Both the position numbers and the translations under genes were made by a program. The notes beneath the pieces are model-generated. The model was given only the letters and a program-made list of their open reading frames with translations. It did not search any database and was not told the origin of the DNA. Positions 34,799 through 45,090 of a stretch of 64,000 nt of DNA are shown here, in pieces. Source of the DNA: Dacryopinax spathularia (lineage: Eukaryota; Basidiomycota; Dacrymycetes; Dacrymycetales; Dacrymycetaceae); contig JBBPFI010000008.1 in NCBI GenBank assembly GCA_037974965.1, positions 1-64,000 of the forward strand, given 5' to 3'. How positions within the stretch are numbered: the first letter of the stretch is position 1; each line of letters begins with the position of its first letter.

Positions 34799-36966
34799 AT
34801 GGAGACCACCTCCGCGACAAAGCAAGGGGTCGACCCTACCTCATCCTCACGCGACACTCTCCCTTCCCCCACCAACCAGTCCGCCAAACCGATGGCCGCT
34901 GTCCACCAACGACCACACGCGCAGGGTGCGTCTCCCTATTTCTGCGCATACATGCTGTGCAGGCTGATGACTCTTCATTCCTCTTTCGCTGCGCATAGAC
35001 ATGCCAGCTCCTCCCTTGCCTAACCTGCCTGGCAACCCGCCGATGGACGTCGACCCTGCGCTTGCAGGGAACGGCTTCAACGCCGGTCTGAAACGCAAGC
35101 TGGACGAACCCCCAGCTGAAGAGCGGGGTGCGCCAGCGCCGCGCTTGAGCATGGCCCAGGACGGTCCTCAGACGGGTCCGACCACGAATGGACCAACGAA
35201 TGGACCGCCAGGGCCGCCGCACCACGAGCAGCCGCATGCGGGGATGCCAGGTCCGAATCCAGGCTTCGCGCATGGAGGTCCGAGGACACCTGTCCAACAC
35301 TCACCCCTGCAGGAAGCGTTCGACACTCCTGGGTCGGATGGCAGTCGACCTCTGCAGATCGAGACGTCTGGCAGGAAGGTGACGATCGCGTGCGAGAACT
35401 GGTGAGCATATATCTGCATTCTGCCAGCTACATGTATGCTAATTCTGCATTCAGTCGTCAGCGCAAGACTCGCTGTGATGGCGGGATCCCCTGCGGGCGG
35501 TGTGTGCGCTCGCAGAGCGTATGCCAATACGACACCGAGCGCCGCCGACGAGGTCCTCACGCCGGGTCCCGACGCGGCAAAACAGGCCCGTACAGCCTCG
35601 AAGACTTCCTAGAATCGAACGTCCGGAAGGCGCAGGCGGAGAGCTCGGCCAGCAGAGCGGCGAACCGCCAGCAGAGGCAGTACTCGGACCAGTCCCCTGA
35701 GGCTTCCTTCGCTTCCGCGCCGCCCGGGAGCGGTGCTTTCCCGCCTCCATCGCCAACAAAATCGCTCAAGTCGGCAAAAGGCGCCTCGGCCAGCGAGAAC
35801 GAAGCCGGGCCCGGCACGGGCAAAAAAGTGACATTCGCCTGCCAGGGCTGGTGAGTACCCGTTCCTTCTTTTCCCTTGCTTCCAGCGCCAGAACCCTGAG
35901 CTAATGCGGTTTCTACAGTCGCCAACGAAAAACCCGGTGCGATGGATGCACGCCGTGCGCGAGCTGTGCACGTTTGAAAGCCGAGTGCGTCTACGACACC
36001 GAGCGGAAACGGCGCGGGCCGCGCGTTGGCTACCGCCGTGGCGGCAAAGCCGAAGCCGTCGCAGCGGCGATCGTCCTGACGAGCTCCGAGCCGAACATGG
36101 CGGTTCCGTACGCTGCTGCCGCTGCCAGCAAACAGCCGCAGGGTGAGCCAGTCCTGTGGGCACAGGCGGAGGAGCTCCGCCCGCTTTCTCCCGAGCCGCC
36201 TCCTCCTACTCAGTTTGTGCCCGGCCCGTCGCTCGCCAACCTCGTGGATGCACATAGGACAGCTCAGGTGCCTCCGCCCGTGCCTGTGCCCGCGCCTCCT
36301 CCGACGGCGGACAAGAAGCCGGAGCCGAACGAGGATGAGCTACAGGGCGAGACGGACTACGAGGGGGATGAGTCTACGGACGAAGCGCATGTGGAGGGCT
36401 CGTTGCACGACCCGAATGTCCCTCGCGCACCGGGTGACGACAGACCCAGGCGCACCGTCGGGTCTTGCACCATGTGGTATGTCCACCGCCTCCGTCCAAA
36501 CAAAGGACTGCCACTAACAATCACCGCAGCCGAGTCAGGAAGGTCAAGTGCGACCGAGTCCACCCTCAGTGCGGCAGCTGCGCCCAGCACGGCCAGACAT
36601 GCAGGTACGAGATGCCGCCCAAGCGGCGCAAGCGTCCCCTGGTGGAGGATCCGACTCCCGGCGCACCCCCGCCGCCTCCTCCGCCGGGCATGCAGATCCC
36701 CCCCTCAGCCGGGAACGGGCCGGAGTCGACCATGGACCAGTGGGTGAACAACCAAGATGGTACGCATCGATCCTCTTGATCCTTACGTCTTTCCTGACTA
36801 AATGATGGATCATGATTCAGGTCCGCACGCTAACGGTCCCCCGCCCGTTGGTCCACCCCTCCCACCTCCGGGGATGATGCCGCTCCCTCCGCCCATGGGC
36901 CACCCGGGCGTCCCAGCCCCCGCAGGCCCAGTCGGCTCCCCTCCAGCGCCAACAGCAGCGCCCTAA
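34799..36966 (+). CDS. Zn2Cys6 protein C with three zinc clusters
   Basis: Six exons, about 560 residues, Pro/Gly-rich between clusters. Three complete Zn2Cys6 clusters: IACENCRQRKTRCDGGIPCG + RCVRSQSVCQYD; FACQGCRQRKTRCDGCTPCA + SCARLKAECVYD; SCTMCRVRKVKCDRVHPQCG + SCAQHGQTCRYE. Each is split by an intron inside the second Cys codon (about 35402-35454, 35850-35919, 36477-36530), as in neighbouring genes A and B. Clusters 1 and 2 are both followed by YDTER(R/K)RRGP, so they arose by internal duplication. The first intron (about 34926-34999) joins PHAQ to DMPAPPLP; the last (about 36759-36820) leads to the Pro-rich end (stop 36964-36966). No middle-homology domain is seen. It is probably nuclear and DNA-binding; whether all three clusters contact DNA is unknown. 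Confidence 0.87.
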
Positions 36967-38134
36967 AATGTCTAATCATTAGACAGCCTGTCTCACTAGC
37001 TCGTACGGTAAGTAACGCCCCTTGGTCCCTCCCTCTTGTCCTCCTTGGTTCAGGTTCTGCGCTCTCAAATCTTGTATATATTCTCCTTTTGTTCCTTTGG
37101 ACACTCGTCGTTACCCTTCCCCCCTTGTTTTGTTCTGTGTTTCCTGGTTTGGGCCCGACTTGTTTCTTTCTCACTTGCTTGACGAGAGAGGCACTCATTA
37201 GTGTCTCTGCTCCCCTCTGCCTTCCCTTTCCGCCTGCTCCAGCATGCCAAACACCAAAAATGCGCGTGCGAGTTTAGGGCTAGTTTGTACCAGTAGCATC
37301 CTCCTTTTCTCTCTCATCTGATCTCATATCCCGTCCTGCTTGCCTGCCAATTCTTGTGGTTGGTTGGTTGGTTGTGTAGGGCAGGGCTCATGTCTCGTTA
37401 GTCCTGGTTGGTAGTGCGTAGTTGAAAGGAGTTGAGAGTAGTTGAGACTAGCCGCGCAAGAAGGGGTTGTAGAAGTGACAAGTCCTAAAAGTTCAATACG
37501 AATGACCGAATGTGTGCGGTATCTTGTCCCTTCTCCTCCTTTCTCTCTACTACCTACCTTCTCACCCCTCTGTCTTCTCCTCCCTTCCTCCCTCTGCTCC
37601 CCTCCCCTCCCTCCTCTCCCTCTCCACTCCTTCCAGCTGGCTGTCCCCGCCCTCGCAGGCGCCGACCCGACCCGTCAGTGATCCGACCCGCAACCCCGCC
37701 CGCGGAACTTGCCCACCAAGGTACGAGGAAGTGTGGCAGTGCACCCTCGGCTCCGAGCGGAGTATCCATGATTGATAAGGGGACGTCATCCCCCCCCTCC
37801 CCAGTCCCTTCGAGTGCCTTCCATTGGGCGCATACACACCGCCAGGAGTGAGCCCCCGCGCGGACATACGCTCACTCACTCACTCACTCACCCACCCACG
37901 TCGGGAAGGCATCACAGCATTCCATATCATCGTCAACCATCAACCGTCATCCGTCATCCGTGGTCATATCATACTGCAGCTTACTCCATACCACCTCTCT
38001 CGACTTTCCACTTCTCTTCTCGCTCGCTCGCTCGCTCGCTTCGTTATCTGTTAACGATACCGCATCCGTGTACGACTTGACTTGAAGCTGTTACTTACTA
38101 GCACGGACGAGTATAAGTATCAGTGAGGGCTAAG
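36967..38134. other. Intergenic region with microsatellites, upstream of DSK2
   Basis: About 1.17 kb. It contains (GGTT)n at about 37358-37373, (CTCA)n at about 37868-37890 and (CGCT)n at about 38018-38041, plus a long pyrimidine tract at 37525-37640. It presumably includes the DSK2 promoter and leader. No gene is seen. Confidence 0.5.
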
Positions 38135-39699
38135 ATGTCGGACTCTGCTCAGGAACAGGAACAGGAGATTTCGATTAATGTTAAAGGTACGTCTCTCTCC
38201 TCCCCGAGTCTGACTCCCTCCCATCCATGGCCTCAGGATGAGGAGCGGAGAATGGAGGAGAACCGATGCTGACGTTCTCGCTCTCTCTTTTTCGCGCTCG
38301 CTATGCTCGCTCACTCACAGGCCCCAACGAACTCAAACTCCCCATCACGATCTCCCTCTCCAAAACCGTGCTCGAACTCAAAGAAGCCATCGCGGCCGCC
38401 TCATCCGTCCCCGCAGCCCAACAACGGCTCATCTATTCCGGCCGTGTCCTGAAAGACGACGACCCCCTGTCGCACTACAAGCTCGCGTCGGGGCATACGG
38501 TGCATATGGTCAAGTCGCCCGTGCGGAGGGACGATGGCTCTGGGTCCGGCAGCTCTGGGGCTGCGGGAGCGGGAGCGGGGGTAGGAGGGGGGAGACAGCA
38601 GTTGCCGACGATGCAGACGGGGCAGAACCCGAGTGATCCGCTTACGCTTTTGAATGGACCGGCGGGGCATGGGTTGATGGCGGGTTTCAATCCGTTCGCG
38701 GGGATGGGCGTGAACCCGAATGATCCTAATATGGTGCGTGGGACGTCTTCTCTGGATGAAAATATGGACAAATGCTCATATATGCACCCTTCTTGCCCAG
38801 ATGGCCAACATGCTCGACTCGCCCGAGTTCCTCCAACAAATGTCCCACCTCATGTCCAACCCCCAAATCCTCGACCAAATCATCGCCTCCAACCCCCAAC
38901 TGCAAGCGATGGGCCCGCAAGTCCGCGAGCTCTTCCAGTCCGAGCAGTTCAGGCAGATGATGAGCAATCCCGAGGCGATCAGGCAGATGATCCAGATGCA
39001 GAGGATGTTGCAGGGCGCTGGTGGGCTCGGGGGGATGGGCGGACTTGGTGGGTTGGGGGGTATGGGAGGGATGGGGGGGATGGGAGGTTTCCCGGGGATG
39101 TTCGGTGCGCCTGGTGCTGGGGCGGGAGGGGGCGTGCCCTTCCCTCCTCCTGGGGCGTTCGGCACTCCTGCGCCTAACGCAGCTGGTACGACCGGAGCAA
39201 CCCCCGGCTCTCCTCCTGCAGCTGGTACGACAGGCACCACCCCAGCCACAGGAACTGGCACAGGAGCAACCCCAGGCTCGCCCCAAGCAGGCGGAGCAGG
39301 AGCAGGAGCAGTCCCGCCCTTCAACCCCTTCGGCGTGTACGGCATGCCCAACCCAGACCTGCTCAACTTCCTTGGCGGAGGCGGGATGGGCGGTGTGGGC
39401 GGGATGCCCGGCGGACTTCCAGGGTTGGGCGCGTTCGGTGTGCCGCCTGTCGTGCCGGCTGATACGAGACCTCCTGAGCAGCGATATGAAGTACGTCCTT
39501 CTCTCCCTTCCTCCTTCTCGCCCTTCTTTCTCGAAAATGTTGAAGATCCAAATACTGACCGCGCTCGTAGACCCAGCTCGCCCAGCTCGCCCAGATGGGG
39601 TTCACCAACGTCCAGCAGAACATACGCGCTCTGATGGCTTCGGGCGGGAACGTCAACGCCGCAGTAGAGTACATACTGAGCGGTGGGGGGCTGATGTGA
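38135..39699 (+). CDS. DSK2: Ubiquilin family protein DSK2
   Basis: A shuttle protein that carries ubiquitinated clients to the proteasome. Four exons, about 425 residues. The N-terminal ubiquitin-like domain (about residues 14-85) reads [20 protein letters not shown] ... [21 protein letters not shown] central STI1-type region follows ([20 protein letters not shown] with [20 protein letters not shown] and [18 protein letters not shown]). Then come a Gly/Met repeat (GGMGGLGG units, about 39020-39085) and a Gly/Ala/Thr/Pro linker. The C-terminal UBA domain is [20 protein letters not shown] + [18 protein letters not shown]. Introns are at about 38188-38320, 38734-38800 and 39491-39570. The start context and the UBL alignment support ATG 38135. 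Confidence 0.94.
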
Positions 39700-40119
39700 T
39701 CCCTTTCATACACACTCTATGGCTGTCGGTCATTTCCGGTGCGATGAGCGTGTGTGTATGTGCTGTTAGGATGGGATGTGGGATGTGGGATGATGGGGAG
39801 GAAGGTGGAGGGTGTGCTGCTTTTACATGTGTAATGATGTACTAGTAGAGCTGGAGATGGTGTGTTGACGAAATGAAATCCGCATAGACAAGGACATCCG
39901 CTCGGCGACCTTTTGAATCCTTGTTCCCGAAAGTGAAGAAAGAGCGCCGCCCACAACCTGCTCCTTCGCTGCAAGTTTAACATGCACACAGGACTGACTC
40001 ACGATTGCCAACACAGGCAAATTGCTTTTCTAGTGGTTTTCTCATTCCAAATAACACGAAACACACTTCTTAAACGAACACCACATCTATATTTAGGGCC
40101 AAAGACCGGTACGAGACGC
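39700..40119. other. Convergent intergenic region, DSK2 / INO1
   Basis: About 420 bp between convergent stops. Nothing beyond presumed 3' ends can be supported. Confidence 0.4.
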
Positions 40120-41885
40120 TCACCACGTCCTGGTCTCGAGCAGCAAATCGCCAGAGTTGTCCAGCCCCAAGCAGGCCTTGAGGAACTGCTCCAGCGCGGC
40201 GCGCTGCCTCGAGAGGGCGTTGACGACGCTACACATCCAACCATCAGTGTCAACCATAAAAAGAGCTAGAGAGAGAGGCTCACTCAGTACCGGGCTTGAC
40301 AAGCGGCGCCTTGAGCATATAGCTCAACAGCGACAGAACCGAATAAAGAGGCTGGAAGTCCTCCTCCCCCTTCGTGCGGTACTGCACCCTCGTCAACAGT
40401 TCCGCGAGCAGACACAAGTCCAAAATCAGTGGAGTAGCGAGCAACGAGTCCTCGCATTCGTTTATGATGCTTATCGTGCTCCTCCCGCCCATCAGGATAC
40501 GCGAGTAGTATTCGTCCAGCGCGCGCTTGGAGTCGCCCACGGCGGGGACGTACTTGATCACGATGATGTGGTCGGGGTGCTCGGGCTTTGCTTTGGGGTC
40601 GCCGGTCTCCTTGGCCATTTGCGCGGCGGGCTTGTACAGGAGATGGTTCGCAGCGACCATATCGTCCACGACGGACGACTTGGAGATCTCCTTGCTCTTG
40701 AACTGCGGCTCGGCGGACAGGTTGTACCCGTCGTTATTGCCCAAGTGGTTGTAGCTCGCGATGCTGAGCGGCTTGATACCGGCATTAACGAGGAACTCGG
40801 CGAGCACGGACTTCATCTTCGTCTGGCCGGACTTGAGGTCGTCACCCGCAATAAAGGCGCGGCGGGACTCGGCGAGCTGGATCAAGCCGGGAACGAACGT
40901 GTTCTGCGGAGCGCCGTTGATGTACGGCACGCCCTCGAGCACGGCCGCGACGCCGAACAGTGTGCTGGGCGAGACTTCGGGGTGGCTCCCGTCGATGCTC
41001 GCGAGCAGGGCCTCCTTCGTATCGTTCACACCGGGGATGATCGCGCTGTACCGCTCGGTGTTCGCGCTCCAGAAAACGACGACTTGGTCGAGCGCGTTGT
41101 CCGCCTTGAACTTGCGGATATCGGCGCGGATGTGATCGAGGTGGTCGCGCTTGCTCAGGCCGTCGACGACGTTGTCCGCCCGCGCACCCTGGTTAGCAGC
41201 GATGAAGCTCGGGTAGTAGACACTAGGAAGAGGCTGGATCTTGGCCATGTAGGGAACGAGCTGGCGCTGCAAGTCGTATGGCAGCACTTCGGCACGGCGC
41301 ATCGCTTCGTCCAGAGGAGCGCGGGAGATATCCCACCCACCAACAACGATATCGTTAGGGTGCACCATGGGCAGGAGGTCGCACACGGGCAGGTGGACGT
41401 CCTTGCCTGTGGAAGGGTCGGTGCCCATGCGCACGGTCGAGGCGCGAAGGACGCTCCCGACGTAGTCGGGGACTTGCAGGCCTTCCTTAGTGTGCCAGGT
41501 GATATGGTGCTTGTTCGCCAGGATGGTAGCAGCAAACGTGCTCCCGTTGTTGCCCCCAAGGCCGATGATCATTACGCTAGCCAGGCGTCAGCCATGTTTT
41601 CAGACAGACAGAGAGGGCGACAACTCACCCAAGCTTGGGCACCTTCCTCTGCGTGCGGAACTCAAACTCCTCGCTCGTCGGTTTGACGCGCACATTCCCT
41701 CCCTCCTTCGTGACGTGCGCACCGCGGTAAGTGAACTTGGCGGTGATGTGCTCGTCCGTGTAGGCCGTACGGTCCGAGTCGACCAGGACGACCGTCTCCC
41801 TCCTCTCTGCGGTAGGATGGACCGGTGCCTCTTGAGGGACGTACGGCCCCGTGGGGGCAGTAGCGTCCGTTGCGTGCGGTGCCAT
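40120..41885 (-). CDS. INO1: Inositol-3-phosphate synthase INO1
   Basis: Converts glucose-6-phosphate to inositol-3-phosphate with NAD, the committed step of inositol synthesis, in the cytosol. Three exons on the minus strand: 41885-41626, about 41575-40285, and about 40231-40120; roughly 550 residues. The NAD-binding [20 protein letters not shown] and the family blocks [86 protein letters not shown] and [19 protein letters not shown] are all present. The last exon supplies the conserved end (LLLETRTW). A 509-codon frame on the opposite strand is an antisense shadow of this gene. Confidence 0.96.
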
Positions 41886-42426
41886 CTTTCTCTCTTTATT
41901 TGTATTGGTTTGTGTAGGATGTGGAATAAGGCAGGTGTGTTGTGAAGCGGTTGTTAATGGTGGTGTATGGGTCTTCCCGCAGGGGAAGTATGCCTTATTC
42001 CTCTATGTGTGTTATGGCACGAGTATAGTCCGTTTCCGAACATTCACTGCGTTGTGAGCAGCAGTTGTGAAGGTAGAAATATAAGCGATTTCAAGGAAGA
42101 TATGAGATGGTGGTTGTAATGAAGAAGGAGAGGCAGAGGGGGGAGACGGCGGCGGGGGAGAAGTTGGATTACTGCGGATGGAAAGTGGGCGGAAGTTCGG
42201 CGTGGCGGAATTGTCTTTGATTGGCTCATCGAATCGGCATAAATTCATTCCGCCCCCAGGAACAACACAAATATCAAATCAAACATGACACCATCACTCC
42301 TTCGTTCATTTTATTCGCCGGGTCGCCGTAACAGTCGCACCGTCAGGACGACAACATCTTTTGGCGATGTTGCGATAATGACCAGAGAAGTAATCGATGT
42401 CATCGCTCGTTCATTTGACAGGTTGT
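41886..42426. other. INO1 upstream region
   Basis: About 540 bp upstream of INO1, containing its promoter. G/A-rich runs (about 42118-42165) are visible. The inositol-response element of yeast INO1 is not recognised. Confidence 0.4.
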
Positions 42427-42761
42427 CTATCTGACAGGCATCCAGAAGCGCCACAAGTTCAGGCTAGAAGCGTCAAGCCATTCCTTCTTGACAAGCGCCC
42501 TCAAAGGAAGCGGGGCAACGGCCACGTCATCTTTGACCGTTTTGGACGTTTATCTTTACTTCCTCAGGCTGTGGCATCCACGTTGCCGAACGCCAAGTCT
42601 TGGACGAGACCCAAATACCGCTTCATCTCGCCGAGTTCGACGTGGGCAACGTATGTGCCGCTTCGCTCACCCAACCTGTTTTCGGACGCTTCACATTGCT
42701 TGGCAGCTAAATAGAAATGATCCGAGTGCAGGTGTGGCGTTGAAGATGCTAGATCGGGCAC
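42427..42761 (-). other. Possible unrecognised gene fragment
   Basis: Two minus-strand frames look protein-like: one at about 42761-42570 containing SGTYVAHVELGEMKRYLGLV and one ending at 42427 containing APLPLRALVKKEWLDASSLN then LWRFWMPVR. Donor (AAC|GTGGAT) and acceptor (CAAAG) signals between them do not give a consistent reading phase, and no start could be placed upstream. It may be the 3' end of a small gene, a decayed gene or chance. No family is recognised. Confidence 0.25.
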
Positions 42762-43220
42762 GATGGACTTCTGTCTCTATCCTGTGCTGATAATATCGGC
42801 CAAGCGCCGTTTCCTGCTAAAGCACAACACGTTGATTGGCGGAGTGAACATCGCCTGCGCCCACCTCCTGGTCTAGGCTGGCTTGTCCCACCTGTCACAA
42901 CCCCAAGCCAACTCCTGCCCGATTCCGCACATGTATGTATCATTCAGCGGCTGAGAGGACATCGGGTCTTCGTCACATCTTCCCCGCACCCAGTACTCGC
43001 CAGGAATGGATTGCTGACGTCCGACAGCAACCATTGCCAGGCTACAGAAGAGAGTACGGCTACGGAGCTGGACCAGAACAAGCCGTGCAGCCTGCCCTGT
43101 CGTCGGATACGTGCGTCAGTCCTCGAGACTTCTGATCAACGTTGTCCCTCGAAGGGCAGGACATCCTCTTCACTATATTCATTGCCTTGGGCTATACATT
43201 CGGACCATCGGATATCAGCC
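42762..43220. other. Intergenic region downstream of RidA
   Basis: About 460 bp with no supported gene. It is the 3' flank of the minus-strand RidA gene and possibly the upstream part of the uncertain feature at 42427-42761. Confidence 0.35.
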
Positions 43221-43807
43221 CTAGGCAGGCAAAGCCGTACATTCCATCTCGACAAGCGCATCAAACGGCAACTGTGCCACACCCACACAACTCCTAGCCG
43301 GCACTTGCTTGAAATACTGTCCAATGTTCATCAGCATCAGCCTCCCGTCTGCCAACTCTCGGGTCGCGGTGGAAGACTTAAGACTTACAGTAGCGTACAC
43401 CTCGTTCATCGGTCCGAAATCGCGTTTCATATTGCTGAGATAGACGTTGACTTTGACGACTTTCTCGAGTGAGCTTCCCGCTGCGGCGAGGACTTTGCTC
43501 ATGTTGTCCAGCAGGAGTTTCTTCCCTTTGTCAGCTACGTATTCCCCTAAAGCTGACCATGGGAGGAGGTCGGCTTACCGTCTGCGCCTGTACGCCCTCG
43601 GGAAGCTTGAAATCATTATCGCATCCTATGCTCCCGCTGCAGAAGATAAGCTTCGTGCTCGGGTCTTGGGTTGCGTGACCTGGCCCATCCGTCGTTAGTT
43701 CAGAGGCGGAGGGGTTATGGTGTGAAACAGTTGAGTCGTGGCGTACAGAATACGGGAAGCGTCGGCACGGCATCAGGCGCGTAGATGACCCGTTTCTCAG
43801 TAGACAT
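43221..43807 (-). CDS. RidA/YjgF/Mmf1 family enamine deaminase
   Basis: A small RidA protein (about 128 residues) that hydrolyses reactive enamine/imine intermediates released by PLP enzymes. Four exons on the minus strand: MSTEKRVIYAPDAVPTLP; GHATQDPSTKLIFCSGSIGC with DNDFKLPEGVQAQT; then LLLDNMSKVLAAAGSSLEKV with VKVNVYLSNMKRDFGPMNEV; and YFKQVPARSCVGVAQLPFDA with LVEMECTALPA. The signature PARSCVxVxxLPxxxxVEME, with the substrate-binding Arg, is intact. A mitochondrial targeting peptide is not evident. The start codon (43805-43807) lies only about 160 bp from the left end of the large mobile element, whose insertion may have separated part of the promoter. Confidence 0.9.
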
Positions 43808-43959
43808 CTTTTCACAGCGGCAGATATGCACAGTAAAAAGGAGATGATAATAAACTTGCTTGAAGGAGCGCAGTGCTCCCAGGTCGAAGACAAGGACGCT
43901 GATGGAGGACCCGATAAGAGATCGGGTCCCGATCTTCACCGCGGTCCGCGCCGCGGGAG

Positions 43960-43966
43960 TGCGGAG
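43960..43966. repeat. Left target-site duplication (TGCGGAG)
   Basis: TGCGGAG directly abuts the left inverted repeat and is repeated exactly at 60612-60618, directly after the right inverted repeat. Including the first T of the element on the left and the base after the right copy, the match is 8 bp. It is the expected footprint of insertion. Confidence 0.85.
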
Positions 43967-43998
43967 TATGACGGGACAAATGGGACAAAACCCTGAGC
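43967..43998 (+). repeat. Left terminal inverted repeat of the large element
   Basis: A 32-bp terminal repeat beginning TATGACGGGACA and ending CCCTGAGC. It matches the reverse complement of 60580-60611 at 30 of 32 positions; the mismatches are the 13th and 16th bases. Confidence 0.9.
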
Positions 43999-45090
43999 AG
44001 CGATGCAACCGCTGTCGCAGCCTTCTCATCCTTCGTCGTACCTTCGGCACGCGCTCCCAGCTCTCTGGATTCCCTCCCAGCGTCCCCCGCTCTTGCCGCA
44101 CTCGCCGATCGCTTAGTTTGCTCACATACTTCCCGTTCCACTTGGCAAGCATTCCCCCCCACCGCGGCTGATGCGGAACCCATCCTTCGCTTTTCCTTCA
44201 ACACGATTGCTGCGATATCCGACCTGGACCAATGCTATATCCCCGTATTCAGATTACACTCCCCATCGCCTCCCAGACGCAGTCACAATTTGCGCTGAGA
44301 AGCCCGGCAGTCCGTGCCGAGCTTACCAATTGTAGATTACGAGTTAATCGAAGGAATAGAATACAAATTGGGCCCGAGGGAATCGTCCGATTCGCGTGGA
44401 CCTGCGTTAGAGGTCCCTTGATCGCTTCCGTATCTTAAATCGGGATCTTGATCTTGTGTTTCCTTCGATTCCTACGTACGTAGTTGACAGTCATATCCCC
44501 TACCAAACCACCTCAACTCTTTCTTGAAGGTCCTGCTCATTATTGACACAGTATCTGGCTCATGTCTCTTGGGAAGCGTGGAGCACGAAGGGCTCGATGG
44601 CGCATAATTGTGAACCAGCTGTACCTCTGCACCCGCCGTCATCTCTTGATCATCTCTAATATCTGGCGGCCGGCCCAGTCCGCTATTCCTCGACATACCA
44701 TCACCGCTTTCCGCCCTTGGACCTTTCACATGGATGCTCTATCGCTACCAGTATCCGCTGCCCTGGAACGCGGTATGTTTACGCGTTTTATGGGCAACGG
44801 CAGAAATTGACCTTCCCCCCACTTTTTCGCCAGAGCACTAGTGACCTGGCACCCCCTCCTTCAGGTCACCTCCACGCCTCTCTTCAATGCTCTGACCTTG
44901 AGCATTGGTTTCTTGTCCCATCTCCTTGGAGCGCGCCAGTTTTACTTTCGCCTATCCCATTCCCCTGCGTCGTTCAGGTGAGAGGATCCCTTCGACTCCT
45001 TCGATTCCTGCAGAGACCTGATAGTACGGTTGTGCACTTCCATTCTCAACCTGTGCGTCAGGTTCAATACATTATCTTCTGCAGTAATCG
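43999..45090. other. Left subterminal region of the element
   Basis: About 1.1 kb between the left terminal repeat and the first internal gene. It should contain that gene's promoter. Short frames are present without motifs. The phrase TTCGACTCCTTCGATTCC (about 44983-45008) is an instance of the element's recurrent GAAGGAGTCGAAGGA-type repeat. Confidence 0.45.

Noticed and set aside
37868-38041. CTCA and CGCT tetranucleotide runs as a CRISPR-like or regulatory array
   Set aside because: They are simple microsatellites without spacer structure.
40157-41686. 509-codon plus-strand frame
   Set aside because: It lies exactly antisense to INO1, whose family motifs are unambiguous; the frame is a by-product of GC-rich third positions.
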